From: Guadua angustifolia
Lineage: Eukaryota > Streptophyta > Magnoliopsida > Poales > Poaceae
Direction of reading: 5' to 3'
Assembly (NCBI GenBank): GCA_036346375.1
Contig: CM070504.1
Span: 10,599,890-10,663,889 of the forward strand
DNA length: 64,000 nucleotides
The notes below the pieces were generated by a model that saw only the letters and a list, made by a program, of their open reading frames with translations, was not told where the DNA came from and ran no database searches. The position numbers and the translations under genes are program-made. Position 1 is the stretch's first letter, and each line of letters opens with the position of its first letter. Positions 23,301-34,091 of this stretch are shown piece after piece.

Positions 23301-24000
23301 CATGAGAGTGTTTTGGGAGTGCTTAGAGCTGCTTAAATAGTTGTGGATTTTTTAAATAATTTACTGCAGTTCCGACAAAGAGAAGTAAATTCTTATTTAT
23401 GAAAACCACATGTACAAGTTTTAAAAAATTCTCACAAAATTATCATACATAGTGGAGGTGAGATTATACATTCCTGTAAAATTTAAAGAGCAAAATCAAT
23501 ATCAGCTGAAAGATATTAAAAGATAAATTCAACCGACTAGTGATTTTTCATTGTCTAGTGCTTTGTCAATTTCATACCTTTCAAATGCGATTGAGTCTGG
23601 TCTTCAAATTTTGCAGAACTGTAGAAACTCACATACTCTATATATGGTAATTTTTTGAAATGTGTACATATGATTTTCATAAATTTTTTACTATAAGGCT
23701 ATTATATACAACACATAGTAACATACAGAGTAATAGGTAGTAAAATGTATTTTTCTTGACAGTAATAAACATTATATCATGCTGTTTGGCACTTTGTTAT
23801 TTTTATATCTTTCAAATACAATTGTGTTTGGTCTTCAAATTTTACAGAGTTGTAGAATCTCACCTCTCCTATACGTGTGGTGATTTTTTGAGAATTTTCA
23901 CAGTAAAATGTTATTTTTTTATAGTAAAAGACATCATATTATCCTACTGTTTAGCACTTGTATATATAATTTTCATAGACTTTATTGCCGAATAATTGAT
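20339..24000 (-). mobile_element. Gypsy-type LTR, minus strand, right (5') border unresolved
   Basis: The low-coordinate end TGTAACAACC is the inverse of an LTR 3' terminus. Inverted signature blocks shared with the LTR at 43770-47823 appear in the expected order: the CTAGTTCCATGATCAG block at 20400-20428, the pair TTTTTACTCTGC and AGCTTTACCCACAAGAAATG at 21138-21180, and the block around 21490-21650. A GC-rich leader-like zone lies at 22890-23340. By comparison with that LTR the element should begin near 24000, but no clear TG start or target duplication was found. There is no gag or pol. Confidence 0.65.
23545..23945. repeat. Diverged direct repeat in the AT-rich part of the LTR
   Basis: A segment with CTTTCAAATGCGATTGAGTC and GGTCTTCAAATTTTGCAGA (about 23578-23625) recurs as a diverged copy at about 23807-23850. 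The spacing is about 230 bp. It is non-coding. Confidence 0.5.
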
Positions 24001-24899
24001 CTATGCAGAATATGCTACACATGTAGTAATTTTATGTTGTATATGTAATAGTTTCATGTTGTATATATAGTATTTTCTTTTACCAGTCAGAAAAATTACT
24101 GTCTGATAGCGAGACTTATATCAATTTATTCCTCTCGTCATCAGTAAGCTACTAGAGAAAACCATTTACAAATCCAAGCTACCAATAAAAAGATATGGCC
24201 TGCTAAAATAAAGAAGAAACAAATTCATGTACAAACTACAATATACATTAATTTGTAACTGATTCGGTAGTAATTCAATATGTTATTCTATAGTAAAATG
24301 TATTTGTGATTTACTACTGAATTGAATTCAATTAGTACGGTGTGCTTTGCATGCACTTTGCCAGTAAAATCATCAGTTATTATGTAATAAAATGTTTCAT
24401 GATTTACTACCAGGTTGCATTTACTGACTTTGTTTGCAACATATTAACTCACTATGTTTTGGCTAACATGTGAAATAGCCTAATCTGCACATAGATTAAT
24501 GCTACCATGTGTATATATATGTGTGTTCAAATGTTAATATAATCCAGATAGCACGCAGCATGCGCCCGGCTAATAATAAATTGATGTAAGCCAAATAATA
24601 CGTACGTGTTGTGTTACCTGGTCTATATCGCCTCTGGCTCTGTTAGAGCTACTTAGCTAGGTCGATCTTGGGGAGGCACACCTTGATCGATTTGCGTTAT
24701 TTCTCCCGCCAAGCGTTTGTAATCTTGTGTGTGGACACATGCACGCGGCCGGAGACCAAAGGAAAGCATGCATACTTTTTTGTTCAGAAAGGAGACAAAA
24801 GAATGTACCCACATGACCAAATCTAACGCTCACAAGTGCAGTATAGGGTTAACAGATAGAGCCGAGACTAGCTACTCGACTGAAAGAAAAGGTGCAGAT
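24001..24899. other. AT-rich intergenic DNA, no gene recognised
   Basis: The sequence repeats themes such as AGTAAAATGT and contains no frame with a domain. Nothing is supported. Confidence 0.3.
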
Positions 24900-24939
24900 A
24901 TATCTCATCTCTTTCCCCCTCACAAGCTTGTAAAATCGT

Positions 24940-25106
24940 TTACTATATGTGAACTTTATATTTTTGTCTAAAATGTAAACAAAATGATCTATCTAAACAC
25001 TCTTAATGTACTTACAGCTTCAGCTTCACGAATCTGGTGAAACTAAAATTTTCAGCTTCACCAGATTCACGAATCTGGAGAAACTGAATCCCTGTCAAAC
25101 ACACCA
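24940..25106 (-). mobile_element. Tourist-like MITE (family A, copy 2, truncated)
   Basis: On the minus strand it starts TGGTGTGTTTGACAGGG at 25106 next to a TTA. It follows family A copy 1 through the stretch TTAAGAGTGTTTAGAT and the GATCAT(C/T)TTGTTT block. The second end is decayed and not placed. Confidence 0.6.
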
Positions 25107-25109
25107 TAA

Positions 25110-26247
25110 GTTATAGCTCAGGAGCTAAATCGTGACGGCTTTATTTGTATACGAGGAGTTTCTTTTTATAATTAGGATTACAAAATTTTAAAGGTATATA
25201 TTTATATTCTAGTTAATTACATGCATGTTGAAATCAGACACAACCCTTTTCTTTTAACTTCGCCGCTTAAGGGCCATACGTAACATAAAAAAAAAAACCA
25301 AAGCAAGCAGTCCAGGCCGGAAATGCAAAATCTGAGGCGAATCGACCCGGTGATCCCCATTAATGGAGCTAGCTAGCTGTTCATGAATTCACCGGTTGTA
25401 TGTGGGGATATGAATTGATGGAGTGCGGGCGTACGTACGCAAGCGCGCGGCGGGGCCAGGCACGGCATGCCGCAGGCGATCAGCGACGAGCCGGCAGTCG
25501 AATGGCAGGGCAGGGCGTGTCGGAGGCCTTGGTGATTGCCTGCCTATCGATCGATCGATCGATACGACCGATCGAGCCATGCGGCCGCGCGCGCTCTCTG
25601 TTGCTCTTGCTGGTACGTCTAGCTTATGCATGCCGTCGCGCGCACTAAAAAAGAAGGGGAAAACACATACACTTTGCTAGGCCCAGGCGCCCGGGCTGGC
25701 GGCCGGGCCGGCTGGCAGCAGGCGGCAACGACGCTGGCCATGTCGAAATAGCGCAAAACCTAGTCATGGATGTAGCCTGCTCACTGATCAATTAGCGGCC
25801 TGGGGGACTTGGCAGGGAAATCATCCGATCCTCTCCGTGAATGCTAGCTCCACATCGCGTTGTCCTTGTTAATATGTGTACACGCATGATGATCGCTTGT
25901 TGACTGATCAATTAATGCATGCACACCATCGTGACTAACCTGTCCTCGCCGCATGCAACACGAGGTATAAACTACAGCCAGAATTCATACATACACAGTC
26001 GATGAACTATTACTCCCTTCAGGGATCGAGTACCCAAAAGTACGTTAACGTGTTCCTGGCAAGTGTTTTGTACCCCTAAATAGTTGTCCAATTGTCGTGT
26101 TGGTGCTTTTGATCTAGCTAGGCACCCTTTTCTTTGTAAATGGAGTACCTCCGTTCAGAAATTGCTAGCCTGTTGACATATAAGTAGCGTTACTGCGCTA
26201 GACGGAGTGACGGACAAACATATATACTATGAAAATAATTCTACAAG
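25110..26247. other. Intergenic DNA with a GC-rich island
   Basis: The island at about 25410-25740 contains frames of 80-85 codons on both strands, an (ATCG)n run near 25546-25562 and many CATGCATG-like words. No domain is recognised. It could be a fragment of gene-flanking DNA, but nothing decides this. Confidence 0.3.
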
Positions 26248-26755
26248 ACCCACTACTACGGAAAGGGCATTTAGTCCCGGTCCAAAACTGCCTTTAGTAC
26301 CGGTTTTTGAACCGGTACAGGCCATCCGGGACTGATGCTCAAGGGCATCAGTCCCGGTTCACTCACCCGCATCGATGGAGTATCGCGACGGTTGAATTCA
26401 CACGTGGCAGCGCAAGATTGGCTCCAACCGCATCGATGAGCCTCATCGCACTGTTAGTTTCTCCAACCGGTACTAATGTTTTGTATATATATAGGTCTAT
26501 TTCTCCGGTAGCTATTATATATATGTGTGTGTTAAATCACAACTAATTAAAAGCACAGATAATCAATCATGCACTTTGCCTGATAATTAAATCACTGAAC
26601 ATTCATTAATAAATTTAATTACATCTAATGTATTAAAATATGTACACATATTTGTTCTTCTAATGTATTACAATATATATGTACACAACTTTATATATGT
26701 ACACAACTTTAATTACAACTTTAGTATTTCTTTTCCTTCTATTCATCGGGATCTT

Positions 26756-28440
26756 TTACGCGCAGACGCTCTTGCTAGTCAGTAGATGTCGACCACGACG
26801 CTCATCGGTCTTATCGAAGGGCCCCACTGTTAAAGTTTGGTTCGTGAAACTCGCTTTTGGATTTACAACCTCATCGTAAATAAAGCCGACGAGTTGTTCT
26901 TGGATTGCTCTCACTGCGTCGCGAGAGTTCGAACCTTGTTCCGCCAAATATTGAGGCACCTATCGTTAAGTCATTAACTAATCAATACTTGAATTTGTAC
27001 AAGATATAAGGAGTACCTATACACAATTAAAGCTAGTAATTATATTTACTCACCCCTTGTTGCCTTTTAGCATGCGTCACGGCCCGGTTTGAGTGTGCAT
27101 AAACTCAAGATACATAGTAGCCCGATAAATTGTTACCCGCGGTGAGTCAAGATCTCATGTGGAAAAAGTTGAAAGCGTGAAATGGATGCAAAGAAATTAA
27201 GTTAACTAACTAAAAAGCTAGCATTATGATATACGTACATGAGAGGCAATTGCAATGTCAAATTTCTCCTTGAATACGCATACGTTTTTAGCACGGAACC
27301 GTGTGAATGCACGGAACCGTGTGAATGCACTACACATGTGATTACGAATTGTATGTACATGATTAGAATTTGTTTCAAATTGAAGGAAATAGAGCTAGTA
27401 CGATAATGAAAGGAACAAGAATTAATACGGTCGAGCATGTCGATAAAGTTTTGATACTTTTCAACCGATCTCCTTTATGAAGTCCATAATTGTGATCGAG
27501 CTACGATCTAGCTCGATCATAAGAAGAATCCAGTGAAAACTATACATAGATGTGTCAACGTAGATAACTAATTAGTTCTAACATCGTGTTATGAAAAAGG
27601 AGTAGAATGAGGTGGTACGAAAACACGTACTCAAATGAGTAGGCTAGATATATCTTTGACTTATATCTTTGACCCATTAGCGCATTGAATATGTTAGTCT
27701 CTGTTTCGCTTGGGTGGTCTCTAACGGTTGTCTTGTTGATAACTCATCGAGTCCATGAAGCCTATGTCGAAAATACGATCCTTCGCATCTTTGTATCTCC
27801 ATGCTACATAAGAAATTAGTTAGGCTTGCAAGTTAGTATAGTACAAGGAAGTGCACGATAGTTTTTGCAAATAATTAAGACACTTACAGAGTCCAAAGAA
27901 CCCATCAAGCTCACGCCGAGGGCGCCTCATTCGGTATAGATCATATATGTAGTCCCAAATGACAACAAATTCACCTTCACCACTTAAAAAAATCTTGTTC
28001 CTTAAACTTGACAAATAACATCAGAGACCATGCTTGGTCGCGTCCAAGTACCATTCATGAAATTGCCGCATCTTTGTCGTTAGTCAAGCGACTCACTCCT
28101 CGACCAATGATCTCGCCCATTTTAAATGACCATCTTACTTGGGCAACCTCAATCTTTTCCGTGCCTAATATTTGATTTGCGGTAAGGCCGTTTCATCGAA
28201 GAATTGTTGCATCTCCTTACTCTTCCCCTCACCGACATCTTCTTGGGGCATTCCTTACTCAATGTGCGCCAGTAGTTTGATTGGCGAGGCATTTTTTTTA
28301 TCCTTCAAATTTTTAATAGTCATTAAACCTTGTAAAATTCTTACGTGCTGTGTTGAACCTTCTTCACTGGTGACTTGGGTCTAAGAAATTTAGTTACCTC
28401 TCCTTTTACCACCTTCTTGGTCTCCTCATCGCTCATATCA
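26756..28440 (-). pseudogene. Ulp1-like (C48) protease region of the CACTA element, decayed
   Basis: Minus-strand translation in changing frames gives the carboxy-terminal part of a Ulp1/SENP-type cysteine protease carried by many plant CACTA elements. Near 27080-27140 the family's active-site block appears as LSGYYV, then after a one-base shift EFMHTQTG. Near 26770-26950 the tail VRAIQEQLVGFIYDEVVNP follows. Upstream, 27820-28014 reads GEGEFVVIWDYIYDLYRMRR, a region usually seen ahead of the catalytic block. The expected catalytic cysteine before GYYV is serine (codon at 27123-27125). Stops and shifts make it a pseudogene. The protease would cleave SUMO-like conjugates if active, but its role in transposition is not established. 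Confidence 0.65.
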
Positions 28441-30245
28441 TACTACCGCGGAAGTTCACCACTTCTTGGATTGGGTGGAGGACCCGCCTTCTTGGGAGCT
28501 ATCGCCGAGCCTGGCTTTTTCCCTTGGTCGGCGCCTTCTTGGGAGGAGACGGGCTTTTTCGGTGCTTATATGCAGGAGATGGTGTAGGAGACGGGCTTCT
28601 TGTCGGGCTTATATGCGCAGGAGGTGGTGTAGGAGTCGAGTGTTCTTGGGAGGAGACGGGTTTCTTTCTGCTTCTTCATGGAGAGGACAAGTCCATGTTA
28701 TCTCGGAAAATTATGTACCGCTTACGCCACAGATGAAATTGTGTAACGCCTCTCCTAGCTTCAGAGTCCCGCCACCTCTGTGAATTTCGAGGTCAAGGTC
28801 CTCGTACCACTGGGCGTGACCTCCTCCACCGAGACCTTGGAGTATCCTAACGGTATCTGTTGGCCATGGATAAGCTGCCCGGCTCTAATGGGTGAGCCAT
28901 ACCATCGATCGCCTTTTGAAGGTAAGGTTCCGTGCTTGGATATGCAGCTCACAAGGTGTCCGCTGTCTGATGTCGTCTACGGGATACTTGGCCAAGTCCG
29001 CTTCTGCCAGCCCACCGGAAGCGCAGCTGCTTCGCTGCCCGGAGGGGCTAATGATGTCTGGATTCATTGGAGGTTCTTGGCTCGTCTCGCGCTGTTGGCT
29101 CAAGGCTAGCTGCACCTCTCTTCGGATCTCTTCTTGCATTCTCTCATTTGTTTGATTCAGTGTTCTTCAAGCGCACTAAGTTGTTGTGTTCTGCCGAGCC
29201 TTGCTCCTCGCCCGACTCCTATAGGTCTCGGCGCCTGAGCGAAACCAACCTTCCACGGACAACACCGACGCCTGTACGCCCAGATGCTCGATTTTGCAAG
29301 GCCCTTGTTAGCGCGTCGTTCTCCTGCTTGGCACAAAGCTACCCCGGAAGTCTCCTCGATGGATGTACAAGCCTTCCGCCACATCTCTTAGCACCTCCTC
29401 AAACACAAGATTGCCGTTATCATCAAGGGCGCCGTGAGCATAGAACCAATGCTTTGCTCTGTCGGGCCAATCCGTTGTTGCTGTGCGATACCCTTCGCTA
29501 GCGTGTCCTGCTCCTCTTCTCCCATTTTGGTATTGCATGGCGGTAACCACCAGGTACGAGTCGGTGGTGATAATTTTATTCTGCATTCACTTATTCTTCT
29601 CACTCAAACTTTGACCTTCGTCCAAGTCTTGTATTTCACAAACGCAGCCCAGTTGATCTTGCAACTTTGGGTGCTTGTTGAAGTCGATGCTCGATTCTTC
29701 TTGATATACTCCGTGTTCAAACTTCTTTTTATAAGTCCGAATGCGACCGCCATCTTTTGAGAGTGTAACTCTTCACCTTCTCTTCGGTCCCTTGGGGGAA
29801 GGTGAATGTCTCCTTCACATTGTTCCAAAGCATGTTCTTCGTATCTTGAGGGACCTGATCCCATTTTGCTATGCTAATTGCCACGTGGTCCCTAACGTGG
29901 ACGCCGCATGCCGAATTGAACGGCCCAAGCGCCCCCGAGGGTGCAAGAGGTCGGCCGCCCCGCCGCCGACCGGTGATAACATGTCTTGCCTTCTTCTTCT
30001 TGCTTGGACCTCACGACGTGATTGCTGCTGGTTGACCGATCTAAAAGCATGGTACAATCATGAACGGGTCAAGATATTGGCTTAGCATGGTAGTGGAACC
30101 GACAATCATGAACGTGATCGATTGTTACCTCGCTTGGCCTCATCGTGCTCGCAAGCCTCATTGGCCTCGGTGGCGGTGCAGGGCTCGCCGCCTCATGACC
30201 ATCACTTCCCGCAATCAAACTTAACATAAATGTTTCTTCGTCCAT
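28441..30245 (-). pseudogene. TNPA-like (plant En/Spm 'ptta' family) gene, decayed
   Basis: A plausible first exon runs from an ATG at 30245 (MDEETFMLSL...) to 30129, where GTAACA offers a donor site. Downstream, minus-strand frames give family blocks: KWDQVP (after 29880), a block with NNVKETF and then the KMAVAFGLIKRSLNTEYIK-like segment (about 29650-29860), then KIITTDSYLV, a QNGRR block and AKHWFYAHGALDDNGNLVFE (29390-29586). The carboxy half (28450-28720) becomes Pro/Gly-rich with a repeated motif. TNPA-type proteins bind subterminal repeats of CACTA elements. Several frame changes are needed, so the gene is broken. Confidence 0.7.
28540..28690. repeat. Short repeats in the TNPA-like carboxy region
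   Basis: The phrase TGGGAGGAGACGGG occurs at about 28538 and 28648, and AGGAGATGGTGTAGGAG / AGGAGGTGGTGTAGGAG alternate between them. In the minus-strand frame this codes Pro/Ser-rich repeats. Confidence 0.6.
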
Positions 30246-30543
30246 CGCTGCTTTCTTAGGCTAGAAGAAGCACTGAAAATTAACGAAAATAGATTTCATT
30301 TCATGTAAAGTCGATGGTACTACTCTAAAACGGCGTGGAAGACGGTAGAGAGAGGATGGCGCGACGCCAAGATGTTCCTAATGTAAATCGGCCAAATACT
30401 ATACGATGGTAATTTTGCTAGAGTTAAGAGGAAATCAAGTGATTGATGTTGTGACCTCATACTACAAACATGTGCACATGTAACTTTAAAATGATACTTA
30501 TACATTAGAAAAAATTCATATGATACATATACATCTTGAAATG

Positions 30544-30723
30544 AATAAAATGAAAAAATTCATATATTCTTAAGAATATATTTGCTAATAGCTACGGATG
30601 CATCCATGCTTCTTGAACTAAAATGATTTTTTTTAAAAATCATTTTAGTGTGGAATAAGAATGATTCATTATTTTTATTAAGCAAATATATTCTTAAGAA
30701 TATATAAATTTTTTCATTTTATT
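30544..30723. repeat. Inverted repeat (180 bp) with arms of about 43 bp
   Basis: The left arm from 30544 (AATAAAATGAAAAAATT...) and the inverse of the right arm ending 30723 agree at all but about one position over some 43 bp, including TTCTTAAGAATATATTTGCT. A second palindrome, AAAATGATTT and AAATCATTTT, lies in the middle. It may be a MITE-like foldback. No target duplication was found. Confidence 0.75.
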
Positions 30724-30740
30724 TTGTACAATTAGATCAA

Positions 30741-30847
30741 ATTCATTATATATCGAGAGTTACAAAAAAGAGAAAATTCGGACAAGTTTAAGATCTTCAA
30801 ACTTGTCAGAATTTTCTCTTTTTTGTAACTCTCGGTATATAATGAAT
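30741..30847. repeat. Long hairpin (107 bp), arms of about 52 bp
   Basis: The arms starting ATTCATTATATATCGAGAG and, inverted, ATTCATTATATACCGAGAG differ at only about three positions over 52 bp, around a tiny loop at GATCTT. Any transcript through it would fold into a nearly perfect stem. It directly adjoins the inverted repeat at 30544-30723 and the tandem array that begins at 30853. Confidence 0.85.
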
Positions 30848-30852
30848 CTAAA

Positions 30853-32055
30853 CTTAGAATAATTCACATGATACATATTCATTTGACATGATACATATAC
30901 ATTTCAAACTTCACATATACATAGAAATCTCACACATACATAGAAATCTCACATATACATAGAAACTGATCAATAAAAATAGAAATTTCAAAATTCACCA
31001 GAAATTAGAATAATTCACATGATACATATTCATTTCACATGATACATATTCATTTCAAACTTCACATATACATAGAAATCTCACACATACATAGAAATCT
31101 CACAATGTCATTCAAGCACTGAACAGAGACATGATCTAATGTCACAGTATACAAGCTCATGAATAAGTATTTGAAGATTTGCCTAATAATGACAAGTAAA
31201 AGGGACATCACAACTAGCATAGTGCTCAAGTTGTCAATTTTGTATTGTTCTCAGATAACGGGTTGCCTTAAAGACCGTCCTCGTCACTAGGGACAAAGAT
31301 CATTGACCAATTTGTGACAACATTACTTTAGTGAAAATGAAACAACTTTTCCAGACTTGACAACTTAGAATAATTCACATGATACATATTCATTTGACAT
31401 GATACATATACATTTCAAACTTCACATATACATAGAAATCTCACACATACATAGAAATCTCACATATACATAGAAACTGATCAATAAAAATAGAAATTTC
31501 AAAATTCACCAGAAATTAGAATAATTCACATGATACATATTCATTTCACATGATACATATTCATTTCAAACTTCACATATACATAGAAATCACACATACA
31601 TAGAAATCTCACAATGTCATTCAAGCACTGAACAGAGACATGATCTAATGTCACAGTATACAAGCTCATGAATAAGTATTTGAAGATTTGCCTAATAATG
31701 ACAAGTAAAAGGGACATCACAACTAGCATAGTGCTCAAGTTGTCAATTTTGTATTGTTCTCAGATAACGGGTTGCCTTAAAGACCGCCCTCGTCACTAGG
31801 GACAAAGATCATTGACCAATTTGTGACAACATTACTTTAGTGAAAATGAAACAACTTTTCCAAAGCATTTGACAACTTAGAATAATTCACATGATACATA
31901 TTCATTTCAAACTTCACATATACATAGAAATCTCACACATACATAGAAATCTCACAATGTCATTTAAGCACCGAACAGAGACATGATCTAATGTCACAAG
32001 ATACAAGCTCATGAATAAGTATTTGAAGATTTGCCTAATAATGACAAGTAAAAGG
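30853..32055. repeat. 512-bp tandem repeat, about 2.4 copies
   Basis: The start CTTAGAATAATTCACATG recurs at 30853, 31364 and 31876 (spacings 511 and 512). The first two copies are nearly identical over their full length, and the third lacks one internal segment and stops near 32055. Each unit begins with internal sub-repeats of ACATGATACATATTCATTTC and CACATACATAGAAATCTCA. It is non-coding and lies within the CACTA interior, possibly in intron-like sequence. Confidence 0.9.
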
Positions 32056-32689
32056 ACATCAAGATATATATATATGCAAACAATATCACGACACAAGGAA
32101 ATGATTCTAGTGACAGAAATATAAAGCAAACACAGGTGAGCCTATCCGAATGCAAAAGGAGCATACAACTTATTAGAACTTACTTCCGTAACTCATCGCA
32201 ACAGATTATTATGCATGAACAGTAAAGATTCATAACACAAATATATATATCAGAATCACTAGATACCAATTGATCTATACAACTAAATGTCAAGTGGAAA
32301 ATTGTTGTTGTCACAAATGGTCTCAATACAGCCCAATCTTCATCGAACAATAATCCCACTCTTGCAAGGTCCCCAAGCCTCAAAGACTAGCCCCTTTGCA
32401 AGCTACTGACAGATTAGCAATCACAGAGAAAGCGAAAACTTACAAAGCACCAATCCTGTGCAAGGACATGTATAGAGACAACCACCGACATCTCAAACGC
32501 AAAGAACGCAACCAAAATCAATCACTCGGGCACCAATGAGGTAAAACCACATGGTTTCGCACCACCAAACCAAAACCAATCACTCGGGCACCAATGAGGC
32601 AAAACCACACTTTCACCATCTCGTTAGTGACAAGTGATCTCATCGGTAAGGAGGGCACAAACCCTAGGGTTGGCGAAGGCGGAGGGGAA

Positions 32690-33085
32690 CAATGGCGGAG
32701 GCAAGGCGCGGAGGCAAGGCTTTGAGGCGAGGACGACCGGTGGGGTCGCTTGAGGCGAGGAGGACGGCGCGCGGTGGGGTCGTTGGAGGCGCCCGGTCTG
32801 CCGGAGGTCTTTGCAAACAAGCGGAGGAGGAGGAGATTGGGGAACAATGGCGGAGCAGAAAAATTGGGGAAGAGGAGGTGGCGGGAGGATTTATAGGTGC
32901 ACCATTAGTCGGTTGGTGTATTCAATCGATCGAGTCACATCGAGACGGTTGGAGTATCCAACCGCATCGATAGGAGACATCGATCCCTGCTGAATACACC
33001 AACGGGATCGATGGGTCACCTCGGCATGAGGGAGGGAGCCTAGGCACTATCGGTCCTGCTGAAAACACCAACCGAGACTGATGTT
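32690..33085. repeat. Leader-like GC-rich tract followed by CACTA subterminal-type repeats inside the element
   Basis: GC-rich sequence at 32690-32890 is followed at 32905-33085 by alternating motifs such as ACCGCATCGAT, TCGATCGAGTCACATCG and AACACCAACCGAGAC. These are of the same kind as the subterminal repeats at the true ends (26260-26480 and 38450-38700). No CACTAC terminus occurs here. Confidence 0.55.
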
Positions 33086-33137
33086 AAAAGACTCAAAACA
33101 ACTTAGCGCCCAAACTAATCGACAAGAAATCTTCCTC

Positions 33138-33257
33138 CCCCTTAGCTAGCGCGAGGCGCTTGAGTGCGCGGGCTCTCCCGACCGTGAGGTCTCGGGTTCG
33201 AACCCCGCTCGTGCCCCCTAGCCCTTCTTTTTCGTCTTTTCTTTTATTTCTTTTTTT
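33138..33257 (+). mobile_element. tRNA-related SINE-like sequence 1
   Basis: The segment contains a good RNA polymerase III B-box core, GGGTTCGAACCCC, at about 33191-33203, and an A-box-like TAGCTAGCGCGAGG about 50 bp upstream. It ends in a T-rich run, as in p-SINE-type elements. It does not fold as an intact tRNA. A target duplication was not found. Confidence 0.45.
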
Positions 33258-33765
33258 TATTTGTTGTTTAACTACTGTTTCATTAAATAATTTTTAAAAA
33301 TGCTTTTACCGCGAACGAGCTTTAGCTTGTTTGGTTGAGCCGCTCGGTGACGCGGCCAGCCACCCGAGTTCGAGCCACAGGCTCGCTTCTTGGCGTGGTG
33401 GCGTTCTAGCGCGTGAGGGAGGTGGGGGCGGGTGCGTGCAAGGCATGCTCGTGTGGTGTGCGTGGGTGCGTGTGTGGGTCTTCTTCTATACTGAATGCCA
33501 GAGCTCCTGGCCAAATTTTAAAAAAAAAATGCTTTTACCACTTTAGATTCATTTAGTCTTTTTTAAGATTTCTTTTTTTTGAATCTACTGTTTAACTATT
33601 GTTTCATTAAATAATTTTTAAAAATACTTTTACCACTTTAGATTCATTTAGCCTTTTTTTAAGATTTCTTTTTTTAAATCTACTGTTTAACTATTGTTTC
33701 ATTAAATAATTTGTAAAAATGTTTTGACCACTTTAAATTCATTTAGCCTTTTTTTAAAGATAGTC
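33250..33765. repeat. 95-bp tandem repeat, about three copies, split by SINE 2
   Basis: The phrase CTTTTACCACTTTAGATTC and its variants start at 33532, 33627 and 33722 (spacing 95). Each unit also holds TGTTTAACTATTGTTTCATT. The piece before SINE 2 (about 33260-33310) is the end of a further unit. It is non-coding. Confidence 0.85.
33311..33527 (+). mobile_element. tRNA-related SINE 2 (217 bp)
   Basis: A perfect 12-bp direct repeat AATGCTTTTACC flanks it (33299-33310 and 33528-33539) and the 3' end is an A run. Near the start are an A-box-like TAGCTTGTTTGGTTGAGCC and a B-box-like GAGTTCGAGCC with tRNA-like spacing. This is the structure of a short interspersed element inserted by target-primed reverse transcription. 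It landed in the first unit of a 95-bp tandem repeat. Confidence 0.75.
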
Positions 33766-34091
33766 TTTACAATATTTTTTTCCAACCATGTAATATAAAT
33801 TAACATTATAGAAAATTGTAAGAAATAAAGTAATTTTTGCACTCTTATAATTCCATTGCAAACTCGTCACCTTGTTATATTAGTACGAGGGACTTTGAAC
33901 AATATTGTTAGTCAAATATTAGTACAATTTGAACACAAAATACAGGAAAACCACTAGAGGAATGAGAAACTAGTATGTTAGTAGTCTATTACACCAAAAG
34001 AAAGCAAAGCAATCCTTATTTGCTAACATACTTTGCTTTTACAAGTGATCCTTCATTATGATCGCAAGCACGTAGGGAGATTCCTCTCAGA

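Noticed and set aside
30544..32055. A CRISPR-like array from the regularly spaced repeats
   Set aside because: This is a plant nuclear transposon interior. The repeats are 512-bp tandem units, not short repeats with unique spacers.
33138..33257. A functional tRNA gene
   Set aside because: The B-box is good, but no acceptor stem or anticodon arm could be formed. It fits a SINE-type tRNA relic better.
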